Virus record (IMG/VR): IMGVR_UViG_3300049489_001027 | Coordinates: 1-39,995 of that record | Strand: one strand, 5' to 3' | From: a virus | DNA: 39,995 nucleotides | In this document: piece after piece, positions 14,331 through 22,315 of the stretch | How the letters are laid out: each line of letters opens with the position of its first letter | Numbering within the stretch: the stretch's first letter is position 1 | Translations under genes and position numbers: made by a program | Notes under the pieces: generated by a model | The model's database searches: none | Told to the model about the DNA's origin: nothing | What the model saw: only the letters and a program-made list of their open reading frames with translations

Positions 14331-17230
14331 TGTTTACGAAGTTCGCAAATGTCGTGCCGCTTGGTACGCTTGAGCTGCGTGACAATACTATTACGCGCGT
14401 TGCTGGAATCGAACGCAGCTACTACCTAGATGGTAGCTCGAAGTTGCCGATCAAAGAGATGCTTGCAACTGCAGCATCAAAATACGCGATTAGTGATAAC
14501 CCAAATGATTATATCTATGAGGCCATTCGTGCAAATACGGCAAATGTGCCGAACGATAATCATGACGGATTCTGGCGTGACGAACTGTTGCGCTTTGACG
14601 TACGGCAGCAACAACCAGTGTACGCGACCTATCGCGGAAAGCCCCATCATGTTAATCATCGCGCAGAGAATCCTTTAACGGCGCGCGGCGTCATTTTGGA
14701 CGCTACGTATAACGAATCTGCCGGAGCCCTAGACGTGTGTCCAGGCTGCTCAGCGCCGACGAAAGAAAAGTCTGCACGCGACGCGACTGGAATTCATTGC
14801 GCGCGTTGTGGCGCTACTGTAAAGGATGAGTTTGTTGAAATCTTGCTAGCAGTAGATCGAAAGAAAGATCCGATCTTTGCTGAGGGCGTCAGAACTGGTC
14901 TGTTGCGGTTTGGAAGTATGGGGTGTAGTTGTGAAGCTACACAATGCAACGTGTGCCAGCATGTTGCGAGCTCGCAGGTGGAATTCTGTGAGCACATAAG
15001 ATACGGTAACAAAGGCACCTATTGGGTTCGTGACAATGGTAAATGGGAACGTATTGCCGAGCCGGCATTGCGTAAACGCTTGGCAGAGGTCGGTTTGGAG
15101 ATGACGGATGATTTTGTTGCGATGCATAGCGAAGATCAAAAATTCGAAGCGCGCAAATCATTTGAGCGTTGTCTTGGTGTCACCTATGACGAATACAGTC
15201 GAGTCGATGAACCGGCCGACCGCAAAGCTGAACAATACGAAATACTCAACAAGGCAGCAGAACGTCTTCCAACCGAAGATGAATTGGCCTTAGAGTCTCA
15301 GCAAATGATAGCAAGAGCGCGACGGCGCCAAAGGAGAACTGCTATGAAGTACTACATTGTGCGCGTCGATGGAAAGGATATCTACGCAGCTGAATCAGAA
15401 GATGATGCATTGGCGCTTGCTGAAGCTAGTGGTGGTGCGCGAATGGAAATTGGCGAAGTGGAAGCTTTGAGCGCTGAGACCGCCCGCGAGATGCAACCTG
15501 CCGCATGGAGAACAGCGCAATTTGCGCAACCAGACTACTCGGAATTGCCTGAAGGCACTAAAGAAAGGACGGAGCAACAACGTGCAGTCAATCGGCAAGA
15601 TGCATTGGACGCGTCAATTCGTCGCGTTGAGAAGCTCGAATCAGATTTAGAATATAAGCGCGTTCCTCCAGATAAAATGGAACAAGTTCTTGAAGAACTT
15701 CGAGAGCTAAAAGAAGAGTTTATTCCATCGCTTGAAGCACACGCACCTAAAACTGCCGATGACGTCGGCTCGCCGAAAGAACCAGGTATTGAAGAATATG
15801 TAGACCAAAAGCTCGTGCCGACACTTGGTAATGAAGAAGACGGTTACACACCAGAGGAAATGGGAATCATGCCTTCAGCTGAAAAACATGCCGAAAGGTC
15901 TTGGCAAGAATCGTACAACGATTGGCGTGTGCAAGTTTCGCCACGCGGAAACGCTCAAATTGTAGCTGCCGATGGAACGCCTACTCTTGTCATCCGCGCT
16001 GCTGTATCGCCTAAAAATGACGATGATCGATTGGCTTTCGGTCGCGAGATTATTGAACACCTAAAGACCGCAGGGCTGACAGCGACAGCGATTAAATACA
16101 ACGCGCTGTTTTCGCCAAAACTCGCGCAAATGGCCGACAACGCGACGACGGATATGGAAGATTGGCAACATCCAGACATGCCTATTAGCATGACACAAGA
16201 CGGTGGTGCCGACGATATGGAAGACGCCGCAGCGCGCGCCATGCCAGCTAAGAGTCTTACAACTGACGGCGGAGATGATGATCACGCAATACGTGAGGCA
16301 CCAGCTCAAAGTCTTGTTGATGACCACCAACCTGACCACGAAATGCATGAAACTAAGCCGCCCAGCATGATCGAAGATGGCGAACACGCTGACACGCGCC
16401 AACATCGCCCCGAACGAAGCTTGGCAGACAGCCTGTTGGACGGTGGTGCTGATGATATGATTGGTAAGCGTGTGGCAGCGAAAGACGGTAGTGAGTGGCT
16501 TGTTGCCGCTGCTGGCGCGTCTGGTTTCACGCTCGTGAACAAGGAACTGGAACAGCGCAGCGTGACTGCATCATCGTTTGTTGATGAATATCGACTATGT
16601 CTAAAACATGACGATGCGTATGAAAAGCGCCTTCAAAAGATCTATGCGGCCAAGTATGAAAAGCTGAAAGAGGCTCATGCACGGTTAGTGGCTGAGGCTC
16701 AGGGGCGCGCTGTCGAAGAATTTAAACGTTGCTTGCGCATCGCTGCAACACGACATGCGCTTAGCATTGAAGGTTCTCCGCTCAAGGAAGCTTTTGGCAT
16801 CGCGCTATGCAATCCACGAACAGTTGGCTATGATGCCAGCACACGTGAACCTTTAGATTACCGTCCCATTTCGCCTGAATTGGCAGTTAACTTGATTGAG
16901 ACTGCATGGAAGACGGGAGCGGCACAAGAGCTAGAACGGCTCATGACACGTGCGGCTGAACTTGCTAAATCCGGTGCCGAGTACCTCAAGGCGGCTGAGG
17001 CCGACCTATCAAAGATGGCTCACCGGGTACCGCCTGTAACGGCGGCGGGCATGATTGATGATCTCGAACGTGAGGCTGAGGCGCTACGCCAACGTGTCAC
17101 GGCGGGTAATATGGAATTGTCTTCGGCGGTCGGCGTCAGTAGTTCTGGCGATTTGACTTCGAAGATACGTGACGCACTAGGTTCGGTCACTCGAACAGGT
17201 GCATTGGTAAGCCAGTACCGGCAAGTGTAG
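14330..17230 (+). CDS. Putative prohead protease fused to scaffold-like region
   Basis: A 966-residue protein between portal and capsid genes, the usual place for capsid maturation protease and scaffold. Residues about 75-290 look like a prohead protease domain: NHRAENPLTARGVILDA with H110, then RTGLLRFGSMGC with S196, resembling the His and Ser placement of phage head proteases. It is decorated by a zinc ribbon (C137, C140, C157, C160) and a second Cys cluster (C199, C201, C206, C209). From about residue 339 it becomes helical, charged and scaffold-like, with a five-fold acidic repeat at 16178-16458 and further helices to the end. An in-frame ATG at 15344 with a strong AGGAG could yield a separate C-terminal product. 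Assignment of the catalytic pair is inference; zinc-bearing non-catalytic structural protein is the main alternative. Confidence 0.75.
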   Translation: MFTKFANVVPLGTLELRDNTITRVAGIERSYYLDGSSKLPIKEMLATAASKYAISDNPNDYIYEAIRANTANVPNDNHDGFWRDELLRFDVRQQQPVYATYRGKPHHVNHRAENPLTARGVILDATYNESAGALDVCPGCSAPTKEKSARDATGIHCARCGATVKDEFVEILLAVDRKKDPIFAEGVRTGLLRFGSMGCSCEATQCNVCQHVASSQVEFCEHIRYGNKGTYWVRDNGKWERIAEPALRKRLAEVGLEMTDDFVAMHSEDQKFEARKSFERCLGVTYDEYSRVDEPADRKAEQYEILNKAAERLPTEDELALESQQMIARARRRQRRTAMKYYIVRVDGKDIYAAESEDDALALAEASGGARMEIGEVEALSAETAREMQPAAWRTAQFAQPDYSELPEGTKERTEQQRAVNRQDALDASIRRVEKLESDLEYKRVPPDKMEQVLEELRELKEEFIPSLEAHAPKTADDVGSPKEPGIEEYVDQKLVPTLGNEEDGYTPEEMGIMPSAEKHAERSWQESYNDWRVQVSPRGNAQIVAADGTPTLVIRAAVSPKNDDDRLAFGREIIEHLKTAGLTATAIKYNALFSPKLAQMADNATTDMEDWQHPDMPISMTQDGGADDMEDAAARAMPAKSLTTDGGDDDHAIREAPAQSLVDDHQPDHEMHETKPPSMIEDGEHADTRQHRPERSLADSLLDGGADDMIGKRVAAKDGSEWLVAAAGASGFTLVNKELEQRSVTASSFVDEYRLCLKHDDAYEKRLQKIYAAKYEKLKEAHARLVAEAQGRAVEEFKRCLRIAATRHALSIEGSPLKEAFGIALCNPRTVGYDASTREPLDYRPISPELAVNLIETAWKTGAAQELERLMTRAAELAKSGAEYLKAAEADLSKMAHRVPPVTAAGMIDDLEREAEALRQRVTAGNMELSSAVGVSSSGDLTSKIRDALGSVTRTGALVSQYRQV
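15332..15346 (+). promoter_or_regulatory. Internal ribosome binding site and in-frame start
   Basis: AGGAG with a preceding A (15332-15336) lies seven bases before ATG 15344, in frame within the protease-scaffold ORF. Translation from here would give 628 residues beginning MKYYIVRVDGKDIYAAESED, which reads like a natural N-terminus directly after an Arg-rich stretch (RARRRQRR). This signal is stronger than the one at the gene's own start. In phage lambda the scaffold Nu3 is made from an in-frame start inside the protease gene C, so the same arrangement is plausible here. Confidence 0.6.
16178..16458 (+). repeat. Five imperfect acidic repeats in the scaffold region
   Basis: The encoded protein repeats a unit of about 18-21 residues: MPISMTQDGGADD, MPAKSLTTDGGDDD, PAQSLVDDHQPD, PPSMIEDGEHAD and PERSLADSLLDGGADD, each followed by a charged linker. 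The pattern is Pro-x-x-Ser-(Leu/Met) and then an Asp/Gly-rich turn. Similar short spaced motifs in disordered proteins are often docking or cleavage sites; here they might be protease cleavage or capsid-binding sites, which is inference. Confidence 0.7.
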
Positions 17231-17256
17231 TCGGGACGGCAATGAGGAGCTAGATT

Positions 17257-18018
17257 ATGGCAGACAGTTCAAAGCTCTTGGCATTTCAGCCCGATCCTCA
17301 CAAGACCGGGCTTGAATTGAGAACCTCGAGCATTCTAAGAGACCCAGGTGTCTATCAAGCTGACCCAGCGGCCAGTTTCGAACAAGGCATGATGGTGTCA
17401 TTAAACAGTGGTGGGAAATTGGTTCTTGCTACTGGTTCTGATGTGTTTGGCGTGGCCAAGCACAATAAGGTCAACCTGCAATCTGCATTGGCGATCGACG
17501 AAGAAGTGATCGTTGATGCCAGCGGCGTGAGCCAGCTTAAGCACGCAAATGTCAGCAACTTGGTGGTTCGTACCGCAGCTAATCAAGGCGGCACGGCGAT
17601 TACGCCTGCTGGCGACTTTGCGTTGAGTGGCGTCAACGGTACCCTTACTTGGGTGGCGGTTCCGGCTGAAGTCGTCGATGGTCAAACTGTGTGGGTCTCA
17701 TATACCTACGCCATGACGAATGACGATTATAAGTTCCAAGGACGGAACTTTTTCAACCAAGTTGATGATGTGAGCGCGGCCGCCGGTCGGTGCGCCGTTA
17801 TTATGGCTCCCGCCGATATTTTCACGACGCACTTTGATACAAGCCGCACCTACTCCCTTACCGGAGCTGGCGCCGAGTTGTATTGTGGTGGGTTGACTCC
17901 AGCACTCGCTGGGTTGTTCACAAACAACCCTGCAGAAGGTCAACGTGTTGGACGTGTGATTCAACTTCCATCGGCTAGCGACCCGTTCATGGGCGTGAGA
18001 TTTGGCGATCTGCCGTAG
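17257..18018 (+). CDS. Probable capsid decoration or head structural protein
   Basis: A 253-residue protein with a strong ribosome binding site (GAGGAG at 17244-17249, seven bases before the ATG), consistent with high expression. The sequence is beta-rich with Gly and Val turns (MMVSLNSGGKLVLATGSDVFGVAKHN, read as two strands). No signal peptide or membrane segment. It is placed immediately upstream of the major capsid gene with a six-base gap, where decoration or head-stabilising proteins are commonly found. The region SGGKLVLATG...FGVA resembles the small beta domain of decoration proteins that covers metered surface positions, but this is recognition of style and not of a named family. Confidence 0.7.
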   Translation: MADSSKLLAFQPDPHKTGLELRTSSILRDPGVYQADPAASFEQGMMVSLNSGGKLVLATGSDVFGVAKHNKVNLQSALAIDEEVIVDASGVSQLKHANVSNLVVRTAANQGGTAITPAGDFALSGVNGTLTWVAVPAEVVDGQTVWVSYTYAMTNDDYKFQGRNFFNQVDDVSAAAGRCAVIMAPADIFTTHFDTSRTYSLTGAGAELYCGGLTPALAGLFTNNPAEGQRVGRVIQLPSASDPFMGVRFGDLP

Positions 18019-18030
18019 GAGTGAATGAAT

Positions 18031-19182
18031 ATGTCGACGATTAATCCATATAAAGATCTCGTTGCCCAGAAGAGCCTCAAGGCGGCTTCGCGTGCTGAAG
18101 AGCATGTGGTCGGTGAGGACGGGGCGTACAATCCAACGTCTGCAGGTACGTGGGAAAACGCGCTTCGTGGCGTTGCTGCACAACCAAAAGATCGACTCTT
18201 TTCCAAAGAAGGTGAGTTGAATGCTTGGAACAAAGAAGATGCGCTATACCAAATCGCCCATCTTATGCAGAATGTGACCAAGACAGCTGCATCCAAGAGA
18301 ATTTTTGGACGTGGCGGGCCGATGGACGCTGAAAAGCGTCGCATTGTCGCCGAAGCATTGCGTGACCACGAAGGTCCGGGATTCCGCGTTCTTGGCCAAG
18401 AGTTGCTGCTGCCAATTAAAGACCTCATTGACTATGAAGGTTGGGCACGGAAGATTTTTCGCGTGCGCAAGCTTCAACAAGGTGAGTTTTTTCGTATCGC
18501 ACGCGACGTTCGTTCTGTTGCTTGGATTATTGGCCAAGACGGACAAAGCATTGAGTCGCGCGTTCGAGGCAAATACATTCAGCTTGAAGAGTTTAAAATT
18601 AGTAGCTTCCCTACTGTGGACATCAGCGATGTCTATCAAGTGAACTACGACATCCTGGACCGTGTGCAAGACACTGCGCGTCAGGAGATCGAGCTCAAGG
18701 AAGACGTTCGTGCTCTGGCATTGCTTGATCAAGCTGCTCGTTCGGCCAACGCTGTGACTACGTTTGCGACTTTGGGCGTTGCCGCCTTTGAAGACGTGCA
18801 ATACCAGGTTGAGCGTCATCGTAAGCATGTCGCTAAGTTTTTGATCAATCGACAAGAGCTTGGTGACATCAAGAAGACCATGTCAGCGCAAATTGACCCA
18901 GTGTCTGAGCGCGAGTTGTTGCTTGCTGGTTATATTGGCAAGATCTTCAACGCTGACGTGATTACCGCTGCTGGTACAGGCGTTGAAGAAGTTGTGCCGG
19001 CTGGTACGTTTTATGCGTGCACTGACTCCGATTACCTCGGAGAAATGGGCATTCGTATTGAACTGTTTTCTGAGCCGTTCAACAAGTTCTCTCATATGCA
19101 AACCGTTAAGGGTTGGGCGTTTGTGGAAGAACTTGGATTTGGTATTCCTTCTGCTAGTTCCGTCGCTGTCGGCGAAAAATAA
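18031..19182 (+). CDS. Major capsid protein
   Basis: A 383-residue product from ATG 18031. AGGAG at 18017-18021 is nine bases from this ATG but only three from an alternative ATG at 18025, so the second is preferred. Features suit an HK97-fold capsid protein: a helical N-terminal arm, a long helix segment (LDRVQDTARQEIELKEDVRALA), the stretch SERELLLAGYIGKIFNADVI, and a C-terminal beta/alpha domain (GTFYACTDSDYLGEMGIRIE). Size, location after protease-scaffold and decoration genes, strong translation signal and the hairpin after the stop all agree. The N-terminus is polar and could be trimmed by the prohead protease, though no cleavage site can be fixed from sequence. Confidence 0.85.
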   Translation: MSTINPYKDLVAQKSLKAASRAEEHVVGEDGAYNPTSAGTWENALRGVAAQPKDRLFSKEGELNAWNKEDALYQIAHLMQNVTKTAASKRIFGRGGPMDAEKRRIVAEALRDHEGPGFRVLGQELLLPIKDLIDYEGWARKIFRVRKLQQGEFFRIARDVRSVAWIIGQDGQSIESRVRGKYIQLEEFKISSFPTVDISDVYQVNYDILDRVQDTARQEIELKEDVRALALLDQAARSANAVTTFATLGVAAFEDVQYQVERHRKHVAKFLINRQELGDIKKTMSAQIDPVSERELLLAGYIGKIFNADVITAAGTGVEEVVPAGTFYACTDSDYLGEMGIRIELFSEPFNKFSHMQTVKGWAFVEELGFGIPSASSVAVGEK

Positions 19183-19195
19183 TCAATAACAGATA

Positions 19196-19222
19196 CTTGA
19201 GGGTCCATTTTGGATCCTCAAG
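19196..19222 (+). terminator. 11-bp hairpin after the major capsid gene
   Basis: CTTGAGGGTCC and GGATCCTCAAG flank the loop ATTTT; the arms pair over 11 positions with a single G-U wobble. It starts 14 bases after the capsid stop. The following bases (gcctcttactcct) contain only scattered T, not a clean U-tract, so it may act as a weak or partial terminator or as a 3' stabiliser of the capsid mRNA. Confidence 0.6.
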
Positions 19223-19237
19223 GCCTCTTACTCCTAA

Positions 19238-19266
19238 TTGACTAATTACATTGTCAATGTCATAAG
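19238..19266 (+). promoter_or_regulatory. Candidate sigma-70-like promoter
   Basis: TTGACT (19238-19243) and CATAAG (19261-19266) are separated by 17 bases, each with at least four of six consensus matches. It lies right after the capsid hairpin in one of the two widest non-coding gaps of the window and points at the next gene. The spacer also contains an inverted repeat, TTGAC with GTCAA, that could be an operator. No experimental support; phage-specific promoters would look different. Confidence 0.4.
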
Positions 19267-19353
19267 TCAGACTTGCATGCTGGCCAATTCAGTGTATTGG
19301 GCTGCGTGCGGGAATAAGATTACACTGGCGAACCGGCCGCTTTAGCCGAGACG

Positions 19354-19370
19354 CGTTGTGGGTGACAACG
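19354..19370 (+). promoter_or_regulatory. Stem-loop just upstream of a start codon
   Basis: CGTTGT and ACAACG pair around the loop GGGTG, five bases before ATG 19376. The alternative GTG start at 19358 is inside the stem. The hairpin could modulate translation of the gene at 19376; the rest of the region from 19183 holds the capsid hairpin and promoter-like site described separately, and no further gene. Confidence 0.35.
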
Positions 19371-19375
19371 AGTTA

Positions 19376-20299
19376 ATGACGGAAGATAGTATACTTGTCG
19401 TTGATGCGCAGTGTCAGTTCGTCGAGTATGTATCTCCAGCTATAGCACGGCGGGCACTAAGAAATGGGTACGTTACACTGTTTTGTCGTCAGCCGTTTAG
19501 CATACAGCTTCCTCATGGAATTAGTCATTGTCCTCGTTGGGCCAAGCGTGTTGTAGAGGGCAAATCAATGGAACCGACTTTTAGAAGCTGGACTGAATTC
19601 TTTAGAGAAGAACGTGATGTTTGGGTAAAGGCTATTGTACCAGGTCAAGTTAGCCTCGAGATTCGCACCGCCAATGGGCGCGTAGAGGGTATCCCGCCAA
19701 TTCAATATACCGGAGATCCGATCTGCCTCACGGATCTGATTCCATTCAGTGAGGTGCGCAACAGCACTGAACTTCGAAAACTGTGCAATCCCAGAAAATC
19801 ACCACGAGGAACCAAGCCGCCTGCGCTGAAGCTTATGACTCCTGAAGAGGCGCAAGATCATTTTATGCAGAAGGCGCGCAAGAAGAAGTTGTTTTTGAAG
19901 AATGCCGACGGGTCTTTTGCGACTGACGAAAATGGTGAATATATTCCTGACATCGAAATGGCTCGAACACCAAAAATGACTGCATCCTCTGTCATGTCCC
20001 CATTGACGATTCAAGATCGCACACAAACTGTTGAAGACATGAAAAACTTGAGTGATGATGTGCCTGACGCAAGACAAAGCAACGAAATCAAGGCAGTAGA
20101 CCCTGTTCATCCTCGAGTGACGTACCTATTGGTGACACTCAAAAACGCTGAATCGAATTCGGACAAGCCTTTGGCAGATGACCTCATTGATGAATTTGAA
20201 GCACTTGGACAGCTTAATGAAGAAACACTTGAATACATACGTACGAACTGTGAATATAAGTCTGTCGTGACATGGGCTTCGGAGAACCTCGGAGGTTAG
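19376..20299 (+). CDS. Virion-type protein of unknown function after the capsid gene
   Basis: A 307-residue protein from ATG 19376 (a GTG at 19358 would add six residues; neither has a good ribosome binding site). The N-terminal 110 residues are mixed alpha/beta. PPALKLMTPEEAQDHFMQKA marks the beginning of a helical, Lys-rich middle. The C-terminus (VTYLLVTLKNAE, then LADDLIDEFEALGQLNEETL and YIRTNCEYKSVVTWA) looks like a compact domain that I associate with proteins encoded next to the capsid gene in several large phages. Function is not known; a head-completion or inner-capsid role is a guess from position. Confidence 0.75.
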   Translation: MTEDSILVVDAQCQFVEYVSPAIARRALRNGYVTLFCRQPFSIQLPHGISHCPRWAKRVVEGKSMEPTFRSWTEFFREERDVWVKAIVPGQVSLEIRTANGRVEGIPPIQYTGDPICLTDLIPFSEVRNSTELRKLCNPRKSPRGTKPPALKLMTPEEAQDHFMQKARKKKLFLKNADGSFATDENGEYIPDIEMARTPKMTASSVMSPLTIQDRTQTVEDMKNLSDDVPDARQSNEIKAVDPVHPRVTYLLVTLKNAESNSDKPLADDLIDEFEALGQLNEETLEYIRTNCEYKSVVTWASENLGG

Positions 20300-20302
20300 T
20301 GT

Positions 20303-20650
20303 ATGGGACCTTGGCGGCAAAATCAGACTTTGACAGTGCCTGCCGGTGGCGCAGCCGTATTTACATTGAGCCCTAGTCGTCCCACCGCGCTAGGAAAATT
20401 GACCATTTGGGTGACAAGGCCCAATGACGCGCCACTAGGGGCTGCGTTAACATTGACGCCTCGGCTCAATACGGTGCCATTAAGCGCTCCTGTGGTCGTG
20501 CCGGCCTTATCCGCCGTCGGGTCGTTGGTTTATGCGGCAGACGATAAGTTGTTTACGGATAATATTATGGACTTGGATGTGTTGGTAAGTAACGCCGACG
20601 CAGTACCAATTACGGTCATTATACTTGCATTAGGAGTTGAGTATGCCTGA
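20303..20650 (+). CDS. Small beta-rich structural protein
   Basis: A 115-residue protein with a good GGAGG ribosome binding site before ATG 20303, three bases after the upstream stop. It is almost wholly short beta strands with Pro/Ala/Leu turns (TVPAGGAAVFTLSPSRPTAL, then KLTIWVTRPND and DLDVLVSNADAVPI), like an immunoglobulin-type or jelly-roll virion decoration domain. No cysteine, no membrane segment, no signal peptide. Its 3' end overlaps the holin-like gene. Family not recognised; a capsid or tail surface protein is the likely role. Confidence 0.7.
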   Translation: MGPWRQNQTLTVPAGGAAVFTLSPSRPTALGKLTIWVTRPNDAPLGAALTLTPRLNTVPLSAPVVVPALSAVGSLVYAADDKLFTDNIMDLDVLVSNADAVPITVIILALGVEYA

Positions 20651-20963
20651 AACTTTAACATCATCAGTTGCTGGAATTGAGGAGATGGCGCGAACCGCGG
20701 TCTCTGCAGGTCAGAATGGGACATGGGGACTGGCTATTGGGCTGGGTATCATGTTGCTGATTCGGATCGCGAGTCGGCTAAACTTGATCGCCTGGCTGCC
20801 CGAGCACAGTAAGAAATGGGTAGCGTTAGCGATGTCTTCAGCGCTTGCAGTCGGCGCAGGATTGGTGGCTAATGCAGATGCGCTGACAATCATCGTCTCA
20901 GCACTTAGTGGAGCTGGTGCAGCCATTGGTAGCTGGGAGATGACTAAGGGAATCGTCAAGTGA
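20643..20963 (+). CDS. Holin-like membrane protein
   Basis: A 106-residue protein; AGGAG at 20632-20636 lies six bases before ATG 20643. Three hydrophobic segments are visible at about residues 28-50 (WGLAIGLGIMLLI), 59-78 (WVALAMSSALAVGAGLV) and 81-98 (LTIIVSALSGAGAAIG), with a short positively charged C-terminus (TKGIVK). Size, hydrophobic profile and the two spanin-like genes directly downstream fit a phage holin, which forms lesions in the inner membrane to time lysis. Holins are too diverse to be assigned to a class by eye. The stop overlaps the next gene's GTG start. Confidence 0.7.
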   Translation: MPETLTSSVAGIEEMARTAVSAGQNGTWGLAIGLGIMLLIRIASRLNLIAWLPEHSKKWVALAMSSALAVGAGLVANADALTIIVSALSGAGAAIGSWEMTKGIVK

Positions 20964-21277
20964 GCTGGATAGTTTGGGTAGCGCTTGGTGGCGCGCTGGT
21001 CGGGTTGGTTGTCTGGTTATGGTCGCGGCGTGGTTCCGCAATTCTGAAATCGAGTGTCGCGCTCGTCCGAAGTTGGTCAGAGCGACGGCGCGCGGAGCTG
21101 GACCGTCGTTTGGCCGAGGCGCAGTCCGAGGTTGACCAAGCCGCCAAGGATACAGCGCAATTGGACAGAAGGCTGACTGACCTGAAGGCTGACTTGGGCA
21201 AGAGAAGTGACTTGGAGGGCTTGACTGATGAGGCATTGGCTGATCGTTTTAATAAGTTGCCTAAGTCTGACAGTTGA
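20960..21277 (+). CDS. Putative i-spanin (Rz-like)
   Basis: A 105-residue protein starting at GTG in a GTGA overlap with the holin stop; AAGGGA is upstream. One N-terminal membrane segment (residues 3-21, WIVWVALGGALVGLVVWLW) is followed by RR and a long charged coiled coil (about 35-90, ERRRAELDRRLAEAQSEVDQ). This is the classical inner-membrane spanin layout: N-terminal anchor with the coiled coil in the periplasm, bridging to an outer-membrane partner and fusing the membranes in the last step of lysis. The downstream gene overlaps it by 50 bases in another frame, as Rz and Rz1 often do. Confidence 0.6.
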   Translation: MSWIVWVALGGALVGLVVWLWSRRGSAILKSSVALVRSWSERRRAELDRRLAEAQSEVDQAAKDTAQLDRRLTDLKADLGKRSDLEGLTDEALADRFNKLPKSDS

Positions 21278-21626
21278 TGCTGCTGAGTCATTGCGGCATC
21301 CCATAACCGGTGCGCCTGGTGTGTGGTTGCCTCGTGATGAGGCAATTCAAGTGCTAGACGCGGTCGAGCGTAAGCTTCCGAAGACGGAAGCCGCCCTAAG
21401 CGCATGTGACGAGCTTCAGTTAGCCCTAAAAGGGCAAGTCTTGACGGCTACGACTGCGACACAGCGCGCGTTGGACCTAGCTAATTTCGAGCGCGAGCGT
21501 GCAGACCATTGGGAAAAGTTGTACACAGAATCTGTAGCTAGCCAAGGCGGATTATTGCAAGAGCCGATGTTTTGGCTGGTCACTGGTCTCGTTATAGGCG
21601 GTGGTGCTATTATCTTGGTTAGGTGA
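21228..21626 (+). CDS. Exported protein with C-terminal anchor, possible second spanin component
   Basis: A 132-residue protein with GGAGG before ATG 21228, overlapping the previous gene by 50 bases in another frame. An N-terminal signal sequence ends near residue 19 (LIVLISCLSLTVDAAES). LISC at residues 8-11 fits a lipobox, but it is close to the N-terminus and cleavage after VDA is also plausible. The centre is helical and polar; residues about 113-131 (FWLVTGLVIGGGAIILV) form a C-terminal membrane segment. A lipoprotein with an additional C-terminal anchor would be unusual for an o-spanin; it could instead be a one-piece u-spanin-like protein or an unrelated membrane protein. The lysis role is inferred from neighbours. 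Confidence 0.6.
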   Translation: MRHWLIVLISCLSLTVDAAESLRHPITGAPGVWLPRDEAIQVLDAVERKLPKTEAALSACDELQLALKGQVLTATTATQRALDLANFERERADHWEKLYTESVASQGGLLQEPMFWLVTGLVIGGGAIILVR

Positions 21627-21639
21627 CGGGTAGTCCAAG

Positions 21640-22299
21640 ATGAAAATGATTGTCACCAATAACCAGCCAGAGCAGTACAGTCTTGAAGTACCGCTGGCTA
21701 GTGGCGCAGTCATTCGTGAGCTAATACAGCCTGGGTGCACGTTAATCGTACTGAATATTGATCCTTACGACATAAACCGCAATAAGTTACTGCGGAATGA
21801 GGTGTTCTCGAACGGACATCTTAACGTCAAATTTGAGTGCGAGCCTGACGACCTGATCTGTTTTCTGACTGGTGGAATTAATGAGGTCCGTGATGAAGGC
21901 GTCACTGTCGCAACCGGCGTGCAGGTGCTTAATTTTGTTGGTCCTGGAGTAGTTGCGGCGGATGCAGGCAGTAATGTAACCGATGTTACCATAACCAGTA
22001 ATGCACCGTTGGGTGTCATTACCGTTGATGACTTTCGCGAGTACGTGTTATTATCAGGCGTACAAGATGGCGTCAACCTCGTTTTTACAATTCCTGACAA
22101 GGCGATACATAATCCTCCAAAATTACATCTCAAGGTGTATCGAAATGGCGTCTTGCAGTATCCAGGAGTTGGGAATGACTATGTCGCCTCGGAAAGCGGC
22201 GGTGCGGGTACCGGCTTTGATACCGTCACGCTTGCAGTTGGTACAGCGCCAATTGCCAACGAAAAACTATGGGCAAATTATGTACTGTACGGTACCTAA
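21640..22299 (+). CDS. Virion structural or fibre-associated protein
   Basis: A 219-residue protein whose ATG is 14 bases after the upstream stop. The N-terminal 85 residues are beta-rich and polar (NQPEQYSLEVPLASGAVI). A segment VQVLNFVGPGVVAADAG followed by SNVTDVTI is a repeat-like motif seen in many phage tail fibre and virion proteins. The C-terminal half (VFTIPDKAIHNPPKLHLKVY and RNGVLQYPG) looks like a compact beta domain. No signal peptide. It opens a run of virion genes between the lysis genes and the neck proteins, so it is most likely a fibre or baseplate-associated component. Confidence 0.65.
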   Translation: MKMIVTNNQPEQYSLEVPLASGAVIRELIQPGCTLIVLNIDPYDINRNKLLRNEVFSNGHLNVKFECEPDDLICFLTGGINEVRDEGVTVATGVQVLNFVGPGVVAADAGSNVTDVTITSNAPLGVITVDDFREYVLLSGVQDGVNLVFTIPDKAIHNPPKLHLKVYRNGVLQYPGVGNDYVASESGGAGTGFDTVTLAVGTAPIANEKLWANYVLYGT

Positions 22300-22315
22300 A
22301 TTAGGAGAATAGGCT

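Noticed and set aside
18244-18855. 203-codon antisense ORF across the capsid gene
   Set aside because: It is opposite a well-supported capsid gene, has no neighbours on the - strand and its sequence reads as a shadow of the + strand codon pattern.
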